Positions 1 to 8,517 of a stretch of DNA of 47,844 bases are shown here, one piece after another; the first letter of the stretch is position 1, and each line of letters begins with the position of its first letter. Source of the DNA: Rhodocyclaceae bacterium. GTDB lineage: Bacteria; Pseudomonadota; Gammaproteobacteria; Burkholderiales; Rhodocyclaceae. The DNA lies in the NCBI GenBank assembly GCA_026415155.1, contig JAOAHQ010000008.1, forward strand, positions 1 through 47,844. The letters run 5' to 3'. Below the pieces are notes generated by a model that searched no databases, was not told the origin of the DNA, and saw only the letters and a list, made by a program, of their open reading frames with translations. The position numbers and the translations under genes are program-made.

Positions 1-90
1 CGCGATTTCCCGCAGGCTACGACCTTGCTCAAGGCTCAGCTGGATCATCGTCCGTTCTTCACAACTCAGGTGACTATAGCGTTTTCCCAT
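1..90 (-). CDS. IS30-family transposase, N-terminal fragment cut by the window edge
   Basis: Reading the minus strand from the ATG at 90-88 gives 30 codons that run off the window. The residues begin MGKRYSHLSCEER and continue with a helix ending in SLREIA, which is the start of the N-terminal helix-turn-helix of IS30-family DDE transposases. In complete members this is followed by an R-LGRSPSTISREL-type recognition helix, here lost beyond base 1. Family assignment rests on this short but characteristic N-terminus. It is transcribed away from erpA, so the element entered with its transposase start facing the erpA 3' end. Whether the rest of the element is intact cannot be seen. Confidence 0.75.
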   Translation of the reverse strand, partial: MGKRYSHLSCEERTMIQLSLEQGRSLREIA

Positions 91-136
91 CGCAGCATTT
101 TCCCTCCCTAAAGTGTTGCACTTTATATTTGAGACC
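1..136 (-). mobile_element. End of an IS30-family insertion sequence
   Basis: The 5' untranslated end of the transposase gene and the probable terminal inverted repeat lie between the start codon (88-90) and erpA. The A/T-rich stretch at about 113-132 contains the AGTGTTGCACTTT-like sequence that I recall from IS30-type ends. The exact boundary is a guess, because the other end and the target duplication are outside the window. It lies immediately beyond a GGCGC-TTTGA-GCGCC hairpin (140-154) that follows erpA. Confidence 0.55.
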
Positions 137-166
137 GCCGGCGCTTTGAGCGCCCCTTGTTGCGAC

Positions 167-517
167 TCAAACGGAGAAGGAGGAGCCGCAGCCGCAGGTG
201 CTGGTCGCATTCGGATTCTTGATGACGAACTGCGAGCCCTGCAAACCTTCTGTGTAGTCGATCTCGGCACCAACGAGATATTGAAAGCTCATCGGGTCGA
301 TCAGCAACGTGACGCCATTTTTCTCCATCACGGTGTCGTCTTCGTTCGTGACTTCGTCGAAGGTAAAGCCGTACTGGAAGCCAGAACAACCACCGCCAGT
401 GACGAAGACTCGCAGCTTGAGATCGGGATTGCCTTCTTCTGCAATCAGCTCCTTGACCTTGTTAGCGGCGCTATCGGTGAAGATGAGGGGAGGCGGCATA
501 TCGGCAGGTGCATTCAT
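167..517 (-). CDS. erpA: Iron-sulfur cluster insertion protein ErpA
   Basis: A 116-residue A-type Fe-S carrier that delivers [4Fe-4S] clusters to apoproteins, in bacteria notably to isoprenoid-synthesis and respiratory enzymes. The family's three ligand cysteines are visible: Cys44 in [10 protein letters not shown], and Cys108 and Cys110 in the C-terminal STCGCGSSF. Length and the [15 protein letters not shown] start match ErpA rather than IscA. It is the last gene of a minus-strand run after argC, the coiled-coil protein and bactofilin, 45 bases behind bactofilin. A hairpin (140-154) just beyond the stop lacks a T-tract because the IS30 end begins there. IscA/SufA homologues are the alternative, but the N-terminal extension and sequence favour ErpA. 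Confidence 0.93.
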   Translation of the reverse strand: MNAPADMPPPLIFTDSAANKVKELIAEEGNPDLKLRVFVTGGGCSGFQYGFTFDEVTNEDDTVMEKNGVTLLIDPMSFQYLVGAEIDYTEGLQGSQFVIKNPNATSTCGCGSSFSV

Positions 518-562
518 TTGATTCTCTCCTTGGGTGGATTGAGGATTTCCAGATTAGAGGCT

Positions 563-964
563 TTAATGGGTGGCGGCGAGCTTAAGCTCTACAGTCTTGG
601 CGACTTCCCCGCTACGATGGACGAGCCGACCTTCCACGATCGCCCCCAAATGCATTTCGATAGCATTGTATTCGACATCGCCTGTCACACGCGCGCGGGA
701 CTGCAGTTCGAGGAACTCGCTCGATCGCACCGGCCCATTGATGGTGCCATTGACGACGAGATGAGAGACGCTGACCTCACCATCGATTCTGGCATGCTCG
801 CTGATGACCAAGGTACTCGGCTGTCCCTCGACGGCTTGTACATTGCCCCTGACTTCGCCATCGATGCGCAGTCCGCCTGAGAACTTTACGTCCCCCTCGA
901 TCGTCGTGCCGGAGCCGATCAGGCTATCGATCCGGTTATGGGGCTTGCTGTTCTTGCCGAACAT
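563..964 (-). CDS. Bactofilin (polymer-forming cytoskeletal protein)
   Basis: About 133 residues, starting MFGKNSKPHNRIDSLIGSGT. The central part is a series of short beta repeats rich in G, V and I (for example TIEGDVKFSGGLRIDGEVRG), typical of the bactofilin right-handed beta-helix. These proteins polymerise without nucleotides and scaffold cell-envelope or polar functions. The start at ATG 964 is chosen because AGAGGAG lies 6 bases upstream. A GTG at 982 in frame would add six residues and overlap the preceding stop codon. It follows the membrane coiled-coil gene with almost no gap, so the two are probably co-translated. The specific partner or process is not evident. Confidence 0.9.
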   Translation of the reverse strand: MFGKNSKPHNRIDSLIGSGTTIEGDVKFSGGLRIDGEVRGNVQAVEGQPSTLVISEHARIDGEVSVSHLVVNGTINGPVRSSEFLELQSRARVTGDVEYNAIEMHLGAIVEGRLVHRSGEVAKTVELKLAATH

Positions 965-978
965 GTCGGGCTCCTCTT

Positions 979-1752
979 TCACAAACTGACGACTTCGCTG
1001 GCCTTCAGGATGCCTGCCTCGTAAATCCTGATTTCGATGGCACTCGGCAGAAATCCCGCCGGCAGCGCAAACTTCCCTTCGATCCGCCGGAAGTTCTTCA
1101 AAACGATCTCATACTGAGACTTGTCCTGCTGATCCGGGGTGGGCAAAACAATCTTAGCACCGCCTGAAGGCGTGCGCGGCAATGCGACGAGCTGGAGATT
1201 GAAGAGGGATTCCTTGCCCTTACGCCCACCCTGCAACATCAGCACGAAGCTGTAACGATAGTGGCCGGGGCCACCCTCGGGCCGCACTGTAACGCGATCG
1301 AGCACGACGTCGCCGGCCGGCTTGCCTAACCGACCACTGAGGCGTTCAAAAACCGCAATATCCTCCTTGAGCTTGGCATTCTCTTGCACGAGGGCGGCAT
1401 TTTTTTCGGACAAGAGCTGTTGAGCGGCACGCTCGATTTGCAGATTGCTCTCGCTAGCTGTCAAGAGACCACGCAAACGGCCGACCTCTTCTTTGAGCGC
1501 CAGGTTCTCGGCCCGCAAGGCTTCGAGTTCGAGTTCGGTCTCCGAGCGATTGAATCCAGCAATGCGTCGCCCGGCATCAAAGGCCCATTCGACCAGGCCA
1601 ACGGAGAGAAAAATGATTGCCACCCAACCGATTGCCCGCCAATACCAGGGCAGCTTGGTACGCACCGCCACCTCGGGAGCGGCGATGCCGAAACGCCCCC
1701 GCCAGCGACGCAGCGTCAGGGCAAGACGGGAAGCTGTGAAAGCCCCAGGCAT
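979..1752 (-). CDS. Membrane-anchored coiled-coil protein, DUF6776-like
   Basis: From the ATG at 1752 the product is about 257 residues. A single hydrophobic segment (about residues 39-57, [16 protein letters not shown]) is followed by a long charged coiled coil (about 69-137, repeated E-x-LRAEN / LKEEV / LSEKN patterns). A C-terminal globular region (about 140-257) follows, with [20 protein letters not shown] and ending in KASEVVSL. This layout matches the DUF6776 family found beside bactofilin in betaproteobacteria. Function is unknown; an envelope role with the neighbouring bactofilin is inference. The chosen start overlaps the end of argC by 37 bases. An internal GTG just before RTKLPW is a possible alternative giving a shorter cytoplasmic tail. 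Confidence 0.75.
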   Translation of the reverse strand: MPGAFTASRLALTLRRWRGRFGIAAPEVAVRTKLPWYWRAIGWVAIIFLSVGLVEWAFDAGRRIAGFNRSETELELEALRAENLALKEEVGRLRGLLTASESNLQIERAAQQLLSEKNAALVQENAKLKEDIAVFERLSGRLGKPAGDVVLDRVTVRPEGGPGHYRYSFVLMLQGGRKGKESLFNLQLVALPRTPSGGAKIVLPTPDQQDKSQYEIVLKNFRRIEGKFALPAGFLPSAIEIRIYEAGILKASEVVSL

Positions 1753-2744
1753 TCCTCGAAGCCGAACATGAGATTCATGTTCTGGATGGCCTGTCCTGCT
1801 GCGCCTTTGACAAGGTTGTCGATGACAGAGAGTATGACCAGCGTATTCCCCTCTTGTGGACGATGCACTGCAATCCGGCAAACATTCGCCGCGCGCACCG
1901 AACGGGTGTCGGGATGCGATTTCGGCGGCAAGACATCGACGAAGGGCTCGCTCGCAAAACGCTGCTCGAACAGAGCTTGGAAATCCTCTTCACGCGTGAT
2001 CCGCGCATAGAGCGTCGCGTGGATGCCGCGAATCATCGGCGTCAAATGCGGCACGAAGGTCAATCCGACTGGCTTTCCTGCCAAGAGCGTCAGTCCTTGG
2101 CGAATCTCCGGCCAGTGGCGATGGCCAGGCACGGCATAGGCCTTGAAGTTGTCGGATGCTTCAGCGAACAGGATATGGGTCTCGGCCTTGCGCCCAGCGC
2201 CTGAGACGCCCGATTTGGCATCCGCGATGAGTGCATCGACATCGACACAGCCAGCTTCGATCAGTGGCAGGAACCCCAGCTGCACGGCGGTCGGATAGCA
2301 ACCGGGATTGGCCACGAGGCGAGCGCTTTTGATGCGCTCGCGATTGATTTCCGGCAGCCCATAGACGGCTTCGGCCACGAGTTCCGGCGCGGCATGGGTC
2401 ATGCCATACCACTTCTCCCACACCGCAACGTCCTGAATACGAAAGTCGGCCGCTAGGTCGATGACGCGCACGCCCGCCTCAAGTAAGGCGCCGGCCTGCT
2501 GCATCGCCACGCCATTCGGGGTGGCAAAGAACACTACGTGACAGTCTTTGAGCGGTGCCTGCGCCGGATCGGTGAAACTTAAATCGACCCGGCCGCGCAG
2601 ACTGGGAAACATGTCTGCCACCGCAGTACCTGCTTCGGCGCGCGAGGTGATCGCAGCAAGCTCGACCTTGGGATGCTGCGAGAGGAGGCGCAAGAGTTCT
2701 ACGCCCGTATAACCCGTCCCACCGACGATGCCTACCTTGATCAT
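1716..2744 (-). CDS. argC: N-acetyl-gamma-glutamyl-phosphate reductase
   Basis: 342 residues. It catalyses NADPH-dependent reduction of N-acetylglutamyl phosphate to the semialdehyde, the third step of arginine synthesis. The N-terminal Rossmann motif GGTGYTG (residues 8-14) binds NADP. The catalytic cysteine is Cys149 in VANPGCYPT. Length is normal for the long (type 1) ArgC. The gene starts 63 bases beyond the rpsI terminator, so it probably has its own promoter, and its 3' end overlaps the following coiled-coil gene. The preceding enzyme, argB, is also in this window but 16 kb away, so arginine genes are scattered. Confidence 0.95.
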   Translation of the reverse strand: MIKVGIVGGTGYTGVELLRLLSQHPKVELAAITSRAEAGTAVADMFPSLRGRVDLSFTDPAQAPLKDCHVVFFATPNGVAMQQAGALLEAGVRVIDLAADFRIQDVAVWEKWYGMTHAAPELVAEAVYGLPEINRERIKSARLVANPGCYPTAVQLGFLPLIEAGCVDVDALIADAKSGVSGAGRKAETHILFAEASDNFKAYAVPGHRHWPEIRQGLTLLAGKPVGLTFVPHLTPMIRGIHATLYARITREEDFQALFEQRFASEPFVDVLPPKSHPDTRSVRAANVCRIAVHRPQEGNTLVILSVIDNLVKGAAGQAIQNMNLMFGFEECLGLSQLPVLP

Positions 2745-2806
2745 GGATGCGGTGTCCTCACTGCCATACAGAGAACTGCATGTTATCCGAGGCTGGGGCC
2801 ACTGAC

Positions 2807-2832
2807 AAAAAAGCCGCCTGACGGCGGCTTTC
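2807..2832 (-). terminator. Rho-independent terminator of rplM-rpsI
   Basis: GCCGCC at 2813-2818 pairs with GGCGGC at 2823-2828 around a four-base loop. On the minus strand the stem is followed by six T (2812-2807). It lies 10 bases past the rpsI stop codon and separates the ribosomal operon from argC. Confidence 0.85.
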
Positions 2833-2841
2833 GTGGTGCGA

Positions 2842-3234
2842 TCAACGCTTCGAGAACTGCTTGCGCCGACGCGCCTTGTGCAAGCCTACCTTCTTGCGCT
2901 CGACTTCGCGGGCATCTCGTGTCACGAAGCCTGCTTTCGACAAAACGGGCTTGAGGGTCGGGTCGTATTCGATCAGCGCACGCGTGATGCCATGCCGCAC
3001 GGCGCCAGCCTGACCGGATTCGCCGCCACCGCTGACATTGACCATGATGTCGAAGGTCGTCAGATGCTGGGTAAGCTCGAGGGGCTGACGCACGACCATC
3101 CGACCTGTCTCACGGGAGAAGAATTCATCGACGGGTTTGTCATTGACGATGAACTTGCCGCTACCGGCTTTCATGAAGACGCGGGCCACGGCGGTCTTGC
3201 GACGACCGGTGCCGTAGTAATAATTGGCTGCCAT
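2842..3234 (-). CDS. rpsI: 30S ribosomal protein S9
   Basis: 130 residues, the usual bacterial length. It begins [20 protein letters not shown], the conserved S9 start, and ends with the basic tail RRRKQFSKR that reaches into the ribosomal P site. It follows rplM by 20 bases, the normal bacterial L13-S9 gene pair, and is closed by a strong terminator. The alanine after the initiator suggests removal of Met. Confidence 0.98.
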   Translation of the reverse strand: MAANYYYGTGRRKTAVARVFMKAGSGKFIVNDKPVDEFFSRETGRMVVRQPLELTQHLTTFDIMVNVSGGGESGQAGAVRHGITRALIEYDPTLKPVLSKAGFVTRDAREVERKKVGLHKARRRKQFSKR

Positions 3235-3254
3235 GTGATTTCAGCTCCGGAGAA

Positions 3255-3683
3255 TCAAATTTCCAGCACTTTGGGCTGCTGCGCCGCATGCGGATGCGTC
3301 GCACCGGCATAGCACTTCATTTTCTTTGCCATCGCATAGCCGAGCGGCCCTTTGGGCAGCATGCCCTTGACGGCCTTTTCGAGCACGCGCGCCGGGAAAC
3401 GCTGCTGGAGTTTGAGGAAGTTGGTCTCATAGATACCGCCCGGGTAACCAGAGTGACGGTAATACTTCTTGTCCTCGGCCTTGTTGCCGGTGACCCGCAG
3501 CTTGTCGACGTTGATGACGACGATGTAGTCGCCCGTATCGACGTGAGGGGTGTATTCGGGCTTGTGCTTGCCGCGCAGACGGCGGGCAATCTCGGCAGCC
3601 AGACGGCCAAGCACCTTGTCCGTCGCATCGACGACGTACCAATCGCGCTTGACTTCATGCGGTTTGGCAGAAAAAGTCTTCAT
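3255..3683 (-). CDS. rplM: 50S ribosomal protein L13
   Basis: 142 residues, the standard L13 length. It starts [20 protein letters not shown] and contains the conserved [23 protein letters not shown] block (about residues 25-47) and the [16 protein letters not shown] region. L13 is an early-assembly 23S rRNA binding protein. First gene of the rplM-rpsI operon. The promoter candidate at 3770-3799 would give a leader of roughly 80 bases. Confidence 0.98.
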   Translation of the reverse strand: MKTFSAKPHEVKRDWYVVDATDKVLGRLAAEIARRLRGKHKPEYTPHVDTGDYIVVINVDKLRVTGNKAEDKKYYRHSGYPGGIYETNFLKLQQRFPARVLEKAVKGMLPKGPLGYAMAKKMKCYAGATHPHAAQQPKVLEI

Positions 3684-3769
3684 GGAGGATCCCTGCTACT
3701 CGAAGATGCTCGGTCTTGTGCGCAGCTAAACTTTTGCGCAACCCGACCAGCATTGCTGAAAAGCCGCGC

Positions 3770-3799
3770 ATGATACCCAAGCAAACGAAGTCAAGTCAA
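3770..3799 (-). promoter_or_regulatory. Candidate promoter of rplM-rpsI
   Basis: On the minus strand TTGACT (3799-3794) is separated by 18 bases from TATCAT (3775-3770). A second TTGACT overlaps it, 5 bases further downstream, but with poor spacing. It lies about 87 bases before the rplM start codon. The 230-base interval 3684-3913 otherwise holds only a 23-bp repeat copy and the osmC -10 candidate. Confidence 0.55.
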
Positions 3800-3830
3800 A
3801 TACTTTCACTAGACCTTGCGGCTGGGTAGG

Positions 3831-3853
3831 GCCGTCCGGCGAGCGCCGATTAT
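3831..3853 (+). repeat. 23-bp dispersed repeat, copy 1 (intergenic)
   Basis: GCCGTCCGGC then GAGCGCCGATTAT. Matches the window-wide consensus (GCCGTC, two variable bases, then GC(C/G)AGCGCCGACTTT) with C-to-T and T-to-A changes near the end. It lies between the divergent rplM promoter and the osmC gene. Confidence 0.75.
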
Positions 3854-3880
3854 CGGCACGTCGTCCCTATCGGCCTTCGC

Positions 3881-3886
3881 TAGAAT
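3881..3886 (+). promoter_or_regulatory. Candidate -10 element of the osmC-type gene
   Basis: TAGAAT, 28 bases before the chosen ATG at 3914. The same hexamer recurs about 30-45 bases before the starts of proS, argB and cytochrome c4. No convincing -35 element is visible. Confidence 0.4.
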
Positions 3887-3913
3887 GGTTCTGTTGCAAT
3901 GCTGGAGAACGAC

Positions 3914-4330
3914 ATGGAATGCATCGTACGCTGGCACGAGGGCATGAGCTTCATCGCTCAGACAGGCAGCGGGCATTTGGTGCCAATGGATGGCGCGCCC
4001 GAAGCGGGCGGGCATAACTGGGCGCCGCGCCCGATGGAGATGCTCTTAGCGGGTGCGGGAGGCTGCACCTCTTACGACGTCATCACGATCCTGCGCAAGG
4101 CGCGCCAGGAAGTCACGGGCTGCGAGGTCAAGCTCACCGCCGAACGAGCGGCGGAAGATCCCAAGGTCTTTACGCGCATCGATCTGCATTTCGTCGTCAA
4201 GGGCAAAGGCCTCAAGCCCGAGCTGGTCGAGCGTGCCATCAAGCTTTCCGCTGAGAAATACTGCTCCGCGACGATCATGCTCGGCAAGACTGCGCAATTG
4301 AGCCACAGCTGGGAAATCGTCGAGGTCTGA
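3914..4330 (+). CDS. OsmC family protein
   Basis: 138 residues from ATG 3914, chosen over an in-frame ATG at 3899 because GGAG lies about 8 bases upstream of 3914 and nothing suitable precedes 3899. OsmC/Ohr-fold proteins are dimeric thiol peroxidases. The two redox cysteines are seen as Cys51 in GAGGCTSYDV and Cys117 in EKYCSATIML. The PRPMEMLLAGAGGC stretch is typical of the YhfA-like branch rather than Ohr. It is monocistronic and converges on coq7 with a 13-base gap. The substrate is not predictable from sequence. Confidence 0.9.
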   Translation: MECIVRWHEGMSFIAQTGSGHLVPMDGAPEAGGHNWAPRPMEMLLAGAGGCTSYDVITILRKARQEVTGCEVKLTAERAAEDPKVFTRIDLHFVVKGKGLKPELVERAIKLSAEKYCSATIMLGKTAQLSHSWEIVEV

Positions 4331-4343
4331 GAAGCCGAACCGG

Positions 4344-4970
4344 TCACACCCAGTATGCGGTCGAGGTCATGACCTTGGCGGCAAGCTTCATGCCCAGTTT
4401 TGCCGACACGGGCAATTCCACTGCGCCCAATCGCTGCGCGGTTTCGGCATGGGCGACTTCATCGACCCTCATCTGTTCGAGGATGGCGCGCGAACGCTGA
4501 TCATTTTCCGGTAGGCGCTCCAAATGACCCGTCAGATGCGCCTCGACCTGCCGCTCGGTCTCGGCGAGAAAGCCCAAGCTGATCGGATCGCCGAGCCGGC
4601 CGGCGATGGCGCCGATCACCCATGCGCCGGCATACCACAGCGGGTTGAGCAGGCTTTTTCTGCCGCCGAGCTCCTCGATGCGCCGTTCGGTCCAATTAAG
4701 GTGCTCGGTTTCCTCCCAGGCCGCCTGTTCGAGGGCCTTCCTCACCGACGCATCGCGGGCGGTAAAGGCCTGGCCGGCATAGAGGGCCTGCGCGCAGACT
4801 TCGCCGACATGATTGACGCGCATCAGGCCAGCGACATGGCGGCGCGCCTCCCCGTCGAGGTCAGCCTCGGGCAGGTCTTCGCCCGGCATGGGCCGCACCG
4901 TCGGGGCCTTGGCAAATACGGTGCGCAAGGCCTGATCGAGCTGGAGAATCAAAGGGTCGAGCAAGCTCAT
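4344..4970 (-). CDS. coq7: 2-polyprenyl-3-methyl-6-methoxy-1,4-benzoquinone hydroxylase
   Basis: 208 residues from ATG 4970. Coq7 is a membrane-associated di-iron enzyme that performs the last ring hydroxylation of ubiquinone synthesis. The carboxylate-bridged iron ligands are visible: E57 (VNHVGEVCA), the E86-ETEH90 block, an E in [16 protein letters not shown] (about 137-151) and D170-EVAH174. A hydrophobic hairpin around residues 111-135 would dip into the membrane. Upstream in-frame codons are open to 5126 but lie inside the preceding gene and look non-native. The gene follows the CNP1-like gene by 11 bases in an rppH-CNP1-coq7 run. Confidence 0.93.
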   Translation of the reverse strand: MSLLDPLILQLDQALRTVFAKAPTVRPMPGEDLPEADLDGEARRHVAGLMRVNHVGEVCAQALYAGQAFTARDASVRKALEQAAWEETEHLNWTERRIEELGGRKSLLNPLWYAGAWVIGAIAGRLGDPISLGFLAETERQVEAHLTGHLERLPENDQRSRAILEQMRVDEVAHAETAQRLGAVELPVSAKLGMKLAAKVMTSTAYWV

Positions 4971-4981
4971 GACGAGGCCCT

Positions 4982-5518
4982 TCAGGTAGCATGTGGATGC
5001 TTGCCCAGTTTGAGGGCATTCCGGCCTTCGGCGGGCGAGGCGATCGGCACGCCACCGGGGCAGAACAGATCGCGCGAGAGGGCGGCATGGTGGCGATTCA
5101 TCGGCTTGTTTTCGATCGGCCGCCACTCGCTCAAGCGGGCCTTCGCCCAGCTCCTGTCGCCGCGTCCTGTCGCATAGATGCGGAACTCGCGCGTTTCGCA
5201 GCGGATGCCCTCGAAGCTCACATTGGTCGTCCCGCCCGCGGTGCGCACGACGAGGACGTAACGCACCACGCCGTCCTTGCCGACACTTAAGCTCGTGCCA
5301 TCGATGAAAAAGCGGTGCGCCGTCATCTCGCTCACATAGAAGGGCAACAGGTTGGCTTCCTCAGGATAGGCGGGCGGCTCGACCACTTCTTCCTGCCAAG
5401 GCGGCGCATCGGGGTCGTCCTGGCGCAAGCCAAACTGCGCCTGAGCGAGGCCTACCCCGCTAAGCAAGCAGAACGTCCCTGCGAGCCCAAGCAGCCGCTT
5501 AGCGCACATGCGACTCAT
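4982..5518 (-). CDS. Exported CNP1-like family protein
   Basis: About 178 residues from the ATG at 5518; an ATG at 5509 is equally possible. The N-terminus [22 protein letters not shown] is a signal peptide with likely cleavage after AQA. The mature part contains the CNP1-like domain: [27 protein letters not shown], then an [20 protein letters not shown] motif. Two cysteines (in GIRCETREF and DLFCPGGVP) could form a periplasmic disulfide. The family is widespread in betaproteobacteria and its role is unknown. The start overlaps the 3' end of rppH, suggesting translational coupling. Confidence 0.85.
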   Translation of the reverse strand: MSRMCAKRLLGLAGTFCLLSGVGLAQAQFGLRQDDPDAPPWQEEVVEPPAYPEEANLLPFYVSEMTAHRFFIDGTSLSVGKDGVVRYVLVVRTAGGTTNVSFEGIRCETREFRIYATGRGDRSWAKARLSEWRPIENKPMNRHHAALSRDLFCPGGVPIASPAEGRNALKLGKHPHAT

Positions 5519-6047
5519 GCTCGGCTGACGCCGCGGCCTCGAGCGTCGGCCAGCCGGCCTGCCCCTCAGGCAGGTGCTGAAAGAGCAGATGAGCAAGCTC
5601 GGTGAGCGCCTGCTCATAGACCCGGCGCTTGAATTCGATCACCGTATCGAGCGGCACCCAGTAATTGCTCCAGCGCCAAGCGTCAAATTCGGGCTTCTCG
5701 GTCGCGCGCAGGCAGACATCGCTGTCGCGGCCGATGAGCCGCAGCAGAAACCAGATCTGTTTTTGCCCTTTGTAAGTGCCGCGCCACTCGCGGCGCACCC
5801 ATTGTTTCGGCACCTCGTAACGCAACCAATCGCGCGTGCGGCCGAGGATGCGCACATGCTCGGGCCGCAAGCCGATTTCTTCATAGAGCTCGCGATACAT
5901 CGCCTGCTCGGGCGTCTCGCCCTTCTTGATGCCGCCCTGCGGAAACTGCCAGGAGTGTTCGCGGATGCGTTTGCCCCAGAAGACCTCGTTGCGATGGTTG
6001 GTCAGAATGATGCCGACGTTCGGGCGATAGCCTTCCCGGTCGAGCAT
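5499..6047 (-). CDS. rppH: RNA pyrophosphohydrolase (Nudix)
   Basis: 182 residues from ATG 6047 ([13 protein letters not shown], the canonical RppH start). The enzyme removes pyrophosphate from mRNA 5' ends and so triggers RNase E decay. The Nudix box is complete at about residues 38-60: [13 protein letters not shown] followed by [10 protein letters not shown], with the metal-binding REXXEE glutamates present. The [17 protein letters not shown] segment is also characteristic. It is divergent from proS, with a 111-base shared upstream region. Confidence 0.95.
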   Translation of the reverse strand: MLDREGYRPNVGIILTNHRNEVFWGKRIREHSWQFPQGGIKKGETPEQAMYRELYEEIGLRPEHVRILGRTRDWLRYEVPKQWVRREWRGTYKGQKQIWFLLRLIGRDSDVCLRATEKPEFDAWRWSNYWVPLDTVIEFKRRVYEQALTELAHLLFQHLPEGQAGWPTLEAAASAEHESHVR

Positions 6048-6119
6048 GATGAAACCTCGAATGTTGGATTGACGGAATTGTTTCACATTTCGGTCGGTCG
6101 AGGGAAGCCGGCAAGGTCT

Positions 6120-6125
6120 TAGAAT
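6120..6125 (+). promoter_or_regulatory. Candidate -10 element of proS
   Basis: TAGAAT 34 bases before the proS ATG; no clear -35. The hexamer is shared with other gene starts in this window. Confidence 0.4.
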
Positions 6126-6158
6126 TGCTCCCTATTCCCATCGATCCGGAATCTCCTC

Positions 6159-7886
6159 ATGCGCGCCAGCCAGTTTTTCATCAATACGCTCAAGGAAGCT
6201 CCCGCCGATGCCGAAATCGTCTCGCATCGGCTTTTGACGCGCGCCGGCATGATCAAGAAACTCGCCGGCGGCATCTACACCTACATGCCGATGGGCCTGC
6301 GGGTCATCCGCAAGATCGAGGCCATCATCCGCGAGGAGATGAATCGCGCCGGGGCGATCGAATTATTGATGCCGATCGTGCAGCCGGCCGAGCTCTGGCA
6401 GGAAACCGGCCGCTGGGAGAAGATGGGGCCGGAACTGTTGCGCGTGAAGGATCGCCATGCGCGCGATTTCGTGATCCAGCCCACTTCCGAGGAAGTCATC
6501 ACCGACATCGCCCGCAGCGAAATCCACAGCTATCGCCAGCTGCCGAAGAACTTCTACCACATCCAGACCAAATTCCGCGACGAGCGGCGGCCACGCTTCG
6601 GCGTGATGCGCGGCCGGGAGTTCACGATGAAGGATGCCTATTCCTTCGACCGCGACGAGGCCGGCGCCGAAAAGAGCTATCGGGCGATGTATGAGGCCTA
6701 CGTGCGCATCTTTAAGCGCATGGGCTTAGCCTTTCGCGCCGTGCGCGCCGACACCGGCGCCATCGGCGGCTCGCTTTCCCACGAGTTCCAGGTCATCGCC
6801 GAAACGGGCGAAGATCTGATCGCCTATTGCCCCGACTCCGACTACGCGGCCAACATCGAATTGGCCGAGGCGCTGCCAGCGAATGCCGTCCGGCCAGCGC
6901 CGACTTGTCCGCTGCGCAAGGTCGCCACGCCTGACACGACGCGTTGCGAAGACGTGGCCAAGCTCTTGGGCCTGCCGCTCGAACAGACGGTGAAGTCCGT
7001 CGTGCTGGCCGTCGACACCCCCTTGGGCGCCGAGCTTTGGCTCTTGCTCTTGCGCGGCGATCACGAACTGAACGAGGTCAAGGCCGGCAAAGTGCCCGGG
7101 CTCGATCAAGGTTTCCGTTTCGCGACGGAGGCCGAGATCCTCGACCACTTTGGCTGTCCGCCAGGCTTCCTCGGCCCGCTCAATACGAAAAAGCCGGTGA
7201 GAATCGTCGCCGACCGCACGGTGGCCAACATGGCCGATTTCGTGACGGGTGCCAACGAGATCGGTTTTCACCTCCAGGGCGTCAATTGGGGGCGCGATTT
7301 GCCCGAACCCGAGATCGTCGCCGACATCCGCAACGTCGTCGCGGGAGATCCCTCGCCCGATGGCAAGGGAAAGCTCGCGATCCAGCGCGGCATCGAAGTC
7401 GGCCATGTGTTTTTCCTCGGCACCAAGTATTCCGAGGCGATGAACTGCACCTATCTCGATGAGACCGGCAAGCCGCGGCTCATGGTCATGGGCTGCTATG
7501 GCATCGGTGTGACGCGTCTCGTCGCTGCCGCGATCGAGCAGAACCACGACGAAAAAGGCATCATCTGGCCGGATGCGATCGCCCCCTTCACGGTCGTCAT
7601 CTGCCCGGTCGGCTGGGGCAAGTCCGAGGCCGTGCGCCAGGCGGCGCTCGAGCTCTATGAGAAGCTCGTCATTTCCGGCATCGACGTCATCCTCGACGAC
7701 CGCGACGAGCGGCCTGGCGTGATGTTCGCCGATTGGGAGCTCATCGGGGTGCCGCACCGTATCACGATCGGCGAGCGCGGCCTCAAAGAAGGCGTGGCCG
7801 AATACCAGCACCGGCGCGAACCGGCCGCGACCAAGGCGCCGCTTGCCGAGATCGCCGCGCTGATTCGCCAGAAGGTATGCGCCTAA
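6159..7886 (+). CDS. proS: Prolyl-tRNA synthetase (bacterial type, with editing insertion)
   Basis: 575 residues. Class II aminoacyl-tRNA synthetase charging tRNA-Pro. The N-terminal catalytic part includes [20 protein letters not shown] (about residues 140-160). A YbaK-like editing domain is inserted at about 245-400 ([23 protein letters not shown]). The second half of the active site carries the conserved [14 protein letters not shown] block, and an anticodon-binding domain ends the protein (about 475-575). Residues 243-250 (AVRPAPTC), in the linker entering the editing domain, are encoded by a copy of the 23-bp repeat. Followed by the transglycosylase gene, which starts inside its last codons. 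Confidence 0.97.
   Translation: MRASQFFINTLKEAPADAEIVSHRLLTRAGMIKKLAGGIYTYMPMGLRVIRKIEAIIREEMNRAGAIELLMPIVQPAELWQETGRWEKMGPELLRVKDRHARDFVIQPTSEEVITDIARSEIHSYRQLPKNFYHIQTKFRDERRPRFGVMRGREFTMKDAYSFDRDEAGAEKSYRAMYEAYVRIFKRMGLAFRAVRADTGAIGGSLSHEFQVIAETGEDLIAYCPDSDYAANIELAEALPANAVRPAPTCPLRKVATPDTTRCEDVAKLLGLPLEQTVKSVVLAVDTPLGAELWLLLLRGDHELNEVKAGKVPGLDQGFRFATEAEILDHFGCPPGFLGPLNTKKPVRIVADRTVANMADFVTGANEIGFHLQGVNWGRDLPEPEIVADIRNVVAGDPSPDGKGKLAIQRGIEVGHVFFLGTKYSEAMNCTYLDETGKPRLMVMGCYGIGVTRLVAAAIEQNHDEKGIIWPDAIAPFTVVICPVGWGKSEAVRQAALELYEKLVISGIDVILDDRDERPGVMFADWELIGVPHRITIGERGLKEGVAEYQHRREPAATKAPLAEIAALIRQKVCA
6885..6907 (+). repeat. 23-bp dispersed repeat, copy 2 (inside proS)
   Basis: GCCGTCCGGC then CAGCGCCGACTTG, within the proS linker between catalytic and editing domains, read in frame as AVRPAPTC. 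The segment does not look longer than in other prolyl-tRNA synthetases as I remember them, so substitution rather than insertion is possible. Confidence 0.75.
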
Positions 7887-8485
7887 CCCTGCTCGCCTTT
7901 CTCGTTTCGCTGGCGGCTTCCGCCTGGGCCGGCGCGCAGAAATATGAGCCCTTGGCCGCAAGCGTGCAGGCGGCCTTGCATGCCGCCGTCTCCGACCGCG
8001 CCGCGCCCGAGCCGCGCTTCGAGAGCCTGCAGGAAAAGATCGACTGGCTCACCGAGATGTCGCGCCGCCTCGAAAAACGCATGCCCGACCGCCAGGCGCG
8101 CCTCGAATTCTTGAAGACCGTGCGTTATGAAGCCCAGCGCGCCGGGCTCGATCCTCAGCTCGTGCTGGGGCTCATCGAAGTGGAAAGCGGCTTTCGCAAA
8201 TATGCCGTCTCCTCGGCCGGCGCGCGCGGCTACATGCAGGTAATGCCCTTCTGGGTCGAGCTGATCGGCGAGAAGGGGCACAACCTGTTTCATCTACGCA
8301 CCAACCTGCGCTATGGCTGCACGATCCTGCGCCACTATCTCGACATGGAAAACGGCGATCTCTTTCGCGCGCTCGGCCGCTACAACGGCAGCCTCGGCCG
8401 GCCCGAATACCCCAATATGGTGCGCGCCGCCTGGGAGCGCCGCTGGGCCTGGGGGCCGCGCGTGATCCAGACTTCGGCGCGCTGA
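7877..8485 (+). CDS. Exported lytic transglycosylase
   Basis: 202 residues from ATG 7877, which overlaps the proS stop by 10 bases (translational coupling). A signal peptide ([20 protein letters not shown]) targets it to the periplasm. The SLT/GH23 domain has the catalytic glutamate at about E103 in [18 protein letters not shown], followed by the conserved [11 protein letters not shown] and a later [11 protein letters not shown] motif. It cleaves peptidoglycan between MurNAc and GlcNAc with anhydro-bond formation. The small size (one domain) places it with MltE/Slt-domain-only proteins rather than MltC or MltD. Confidence 0.9.
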   Translation: MRLTLLAFLVSLAASAWAGAQKYEPLAASVQAALHAAVSDRAAPEPRFESLQEKIDWLTEMSRRLEKRMPDRQARLEFLKTVRYEAQRAGLDPQLVLGLIEVESGFRKYAVSSAGARGYMQVMPFWVELIGEKGHNLFHLRTNLRYGCTILRHYLDMENGDLFRALGRYNGSLGRPEYPNMVRAAWERRWAWGPRVIQTSAR

Positions 8486-8491
8486 TTCGCG

Positions 8492-8514
8492 AAAGTCGGC
8501 GCTGGCGGGACGGC
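8492..8514 (-). repeat. 23-bp dispersed repeat, copy 3 (intergenic)
   Basis: On the minus strand GCCGTCCCGC then CAGCGCCGACTTT, an exact consensus match. It fills most of the 32-base gap between the convergent stop codons of the transglycosylase gene and ffh. Confidence 0.85.
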
Positions 8515-8517
8515 CCT

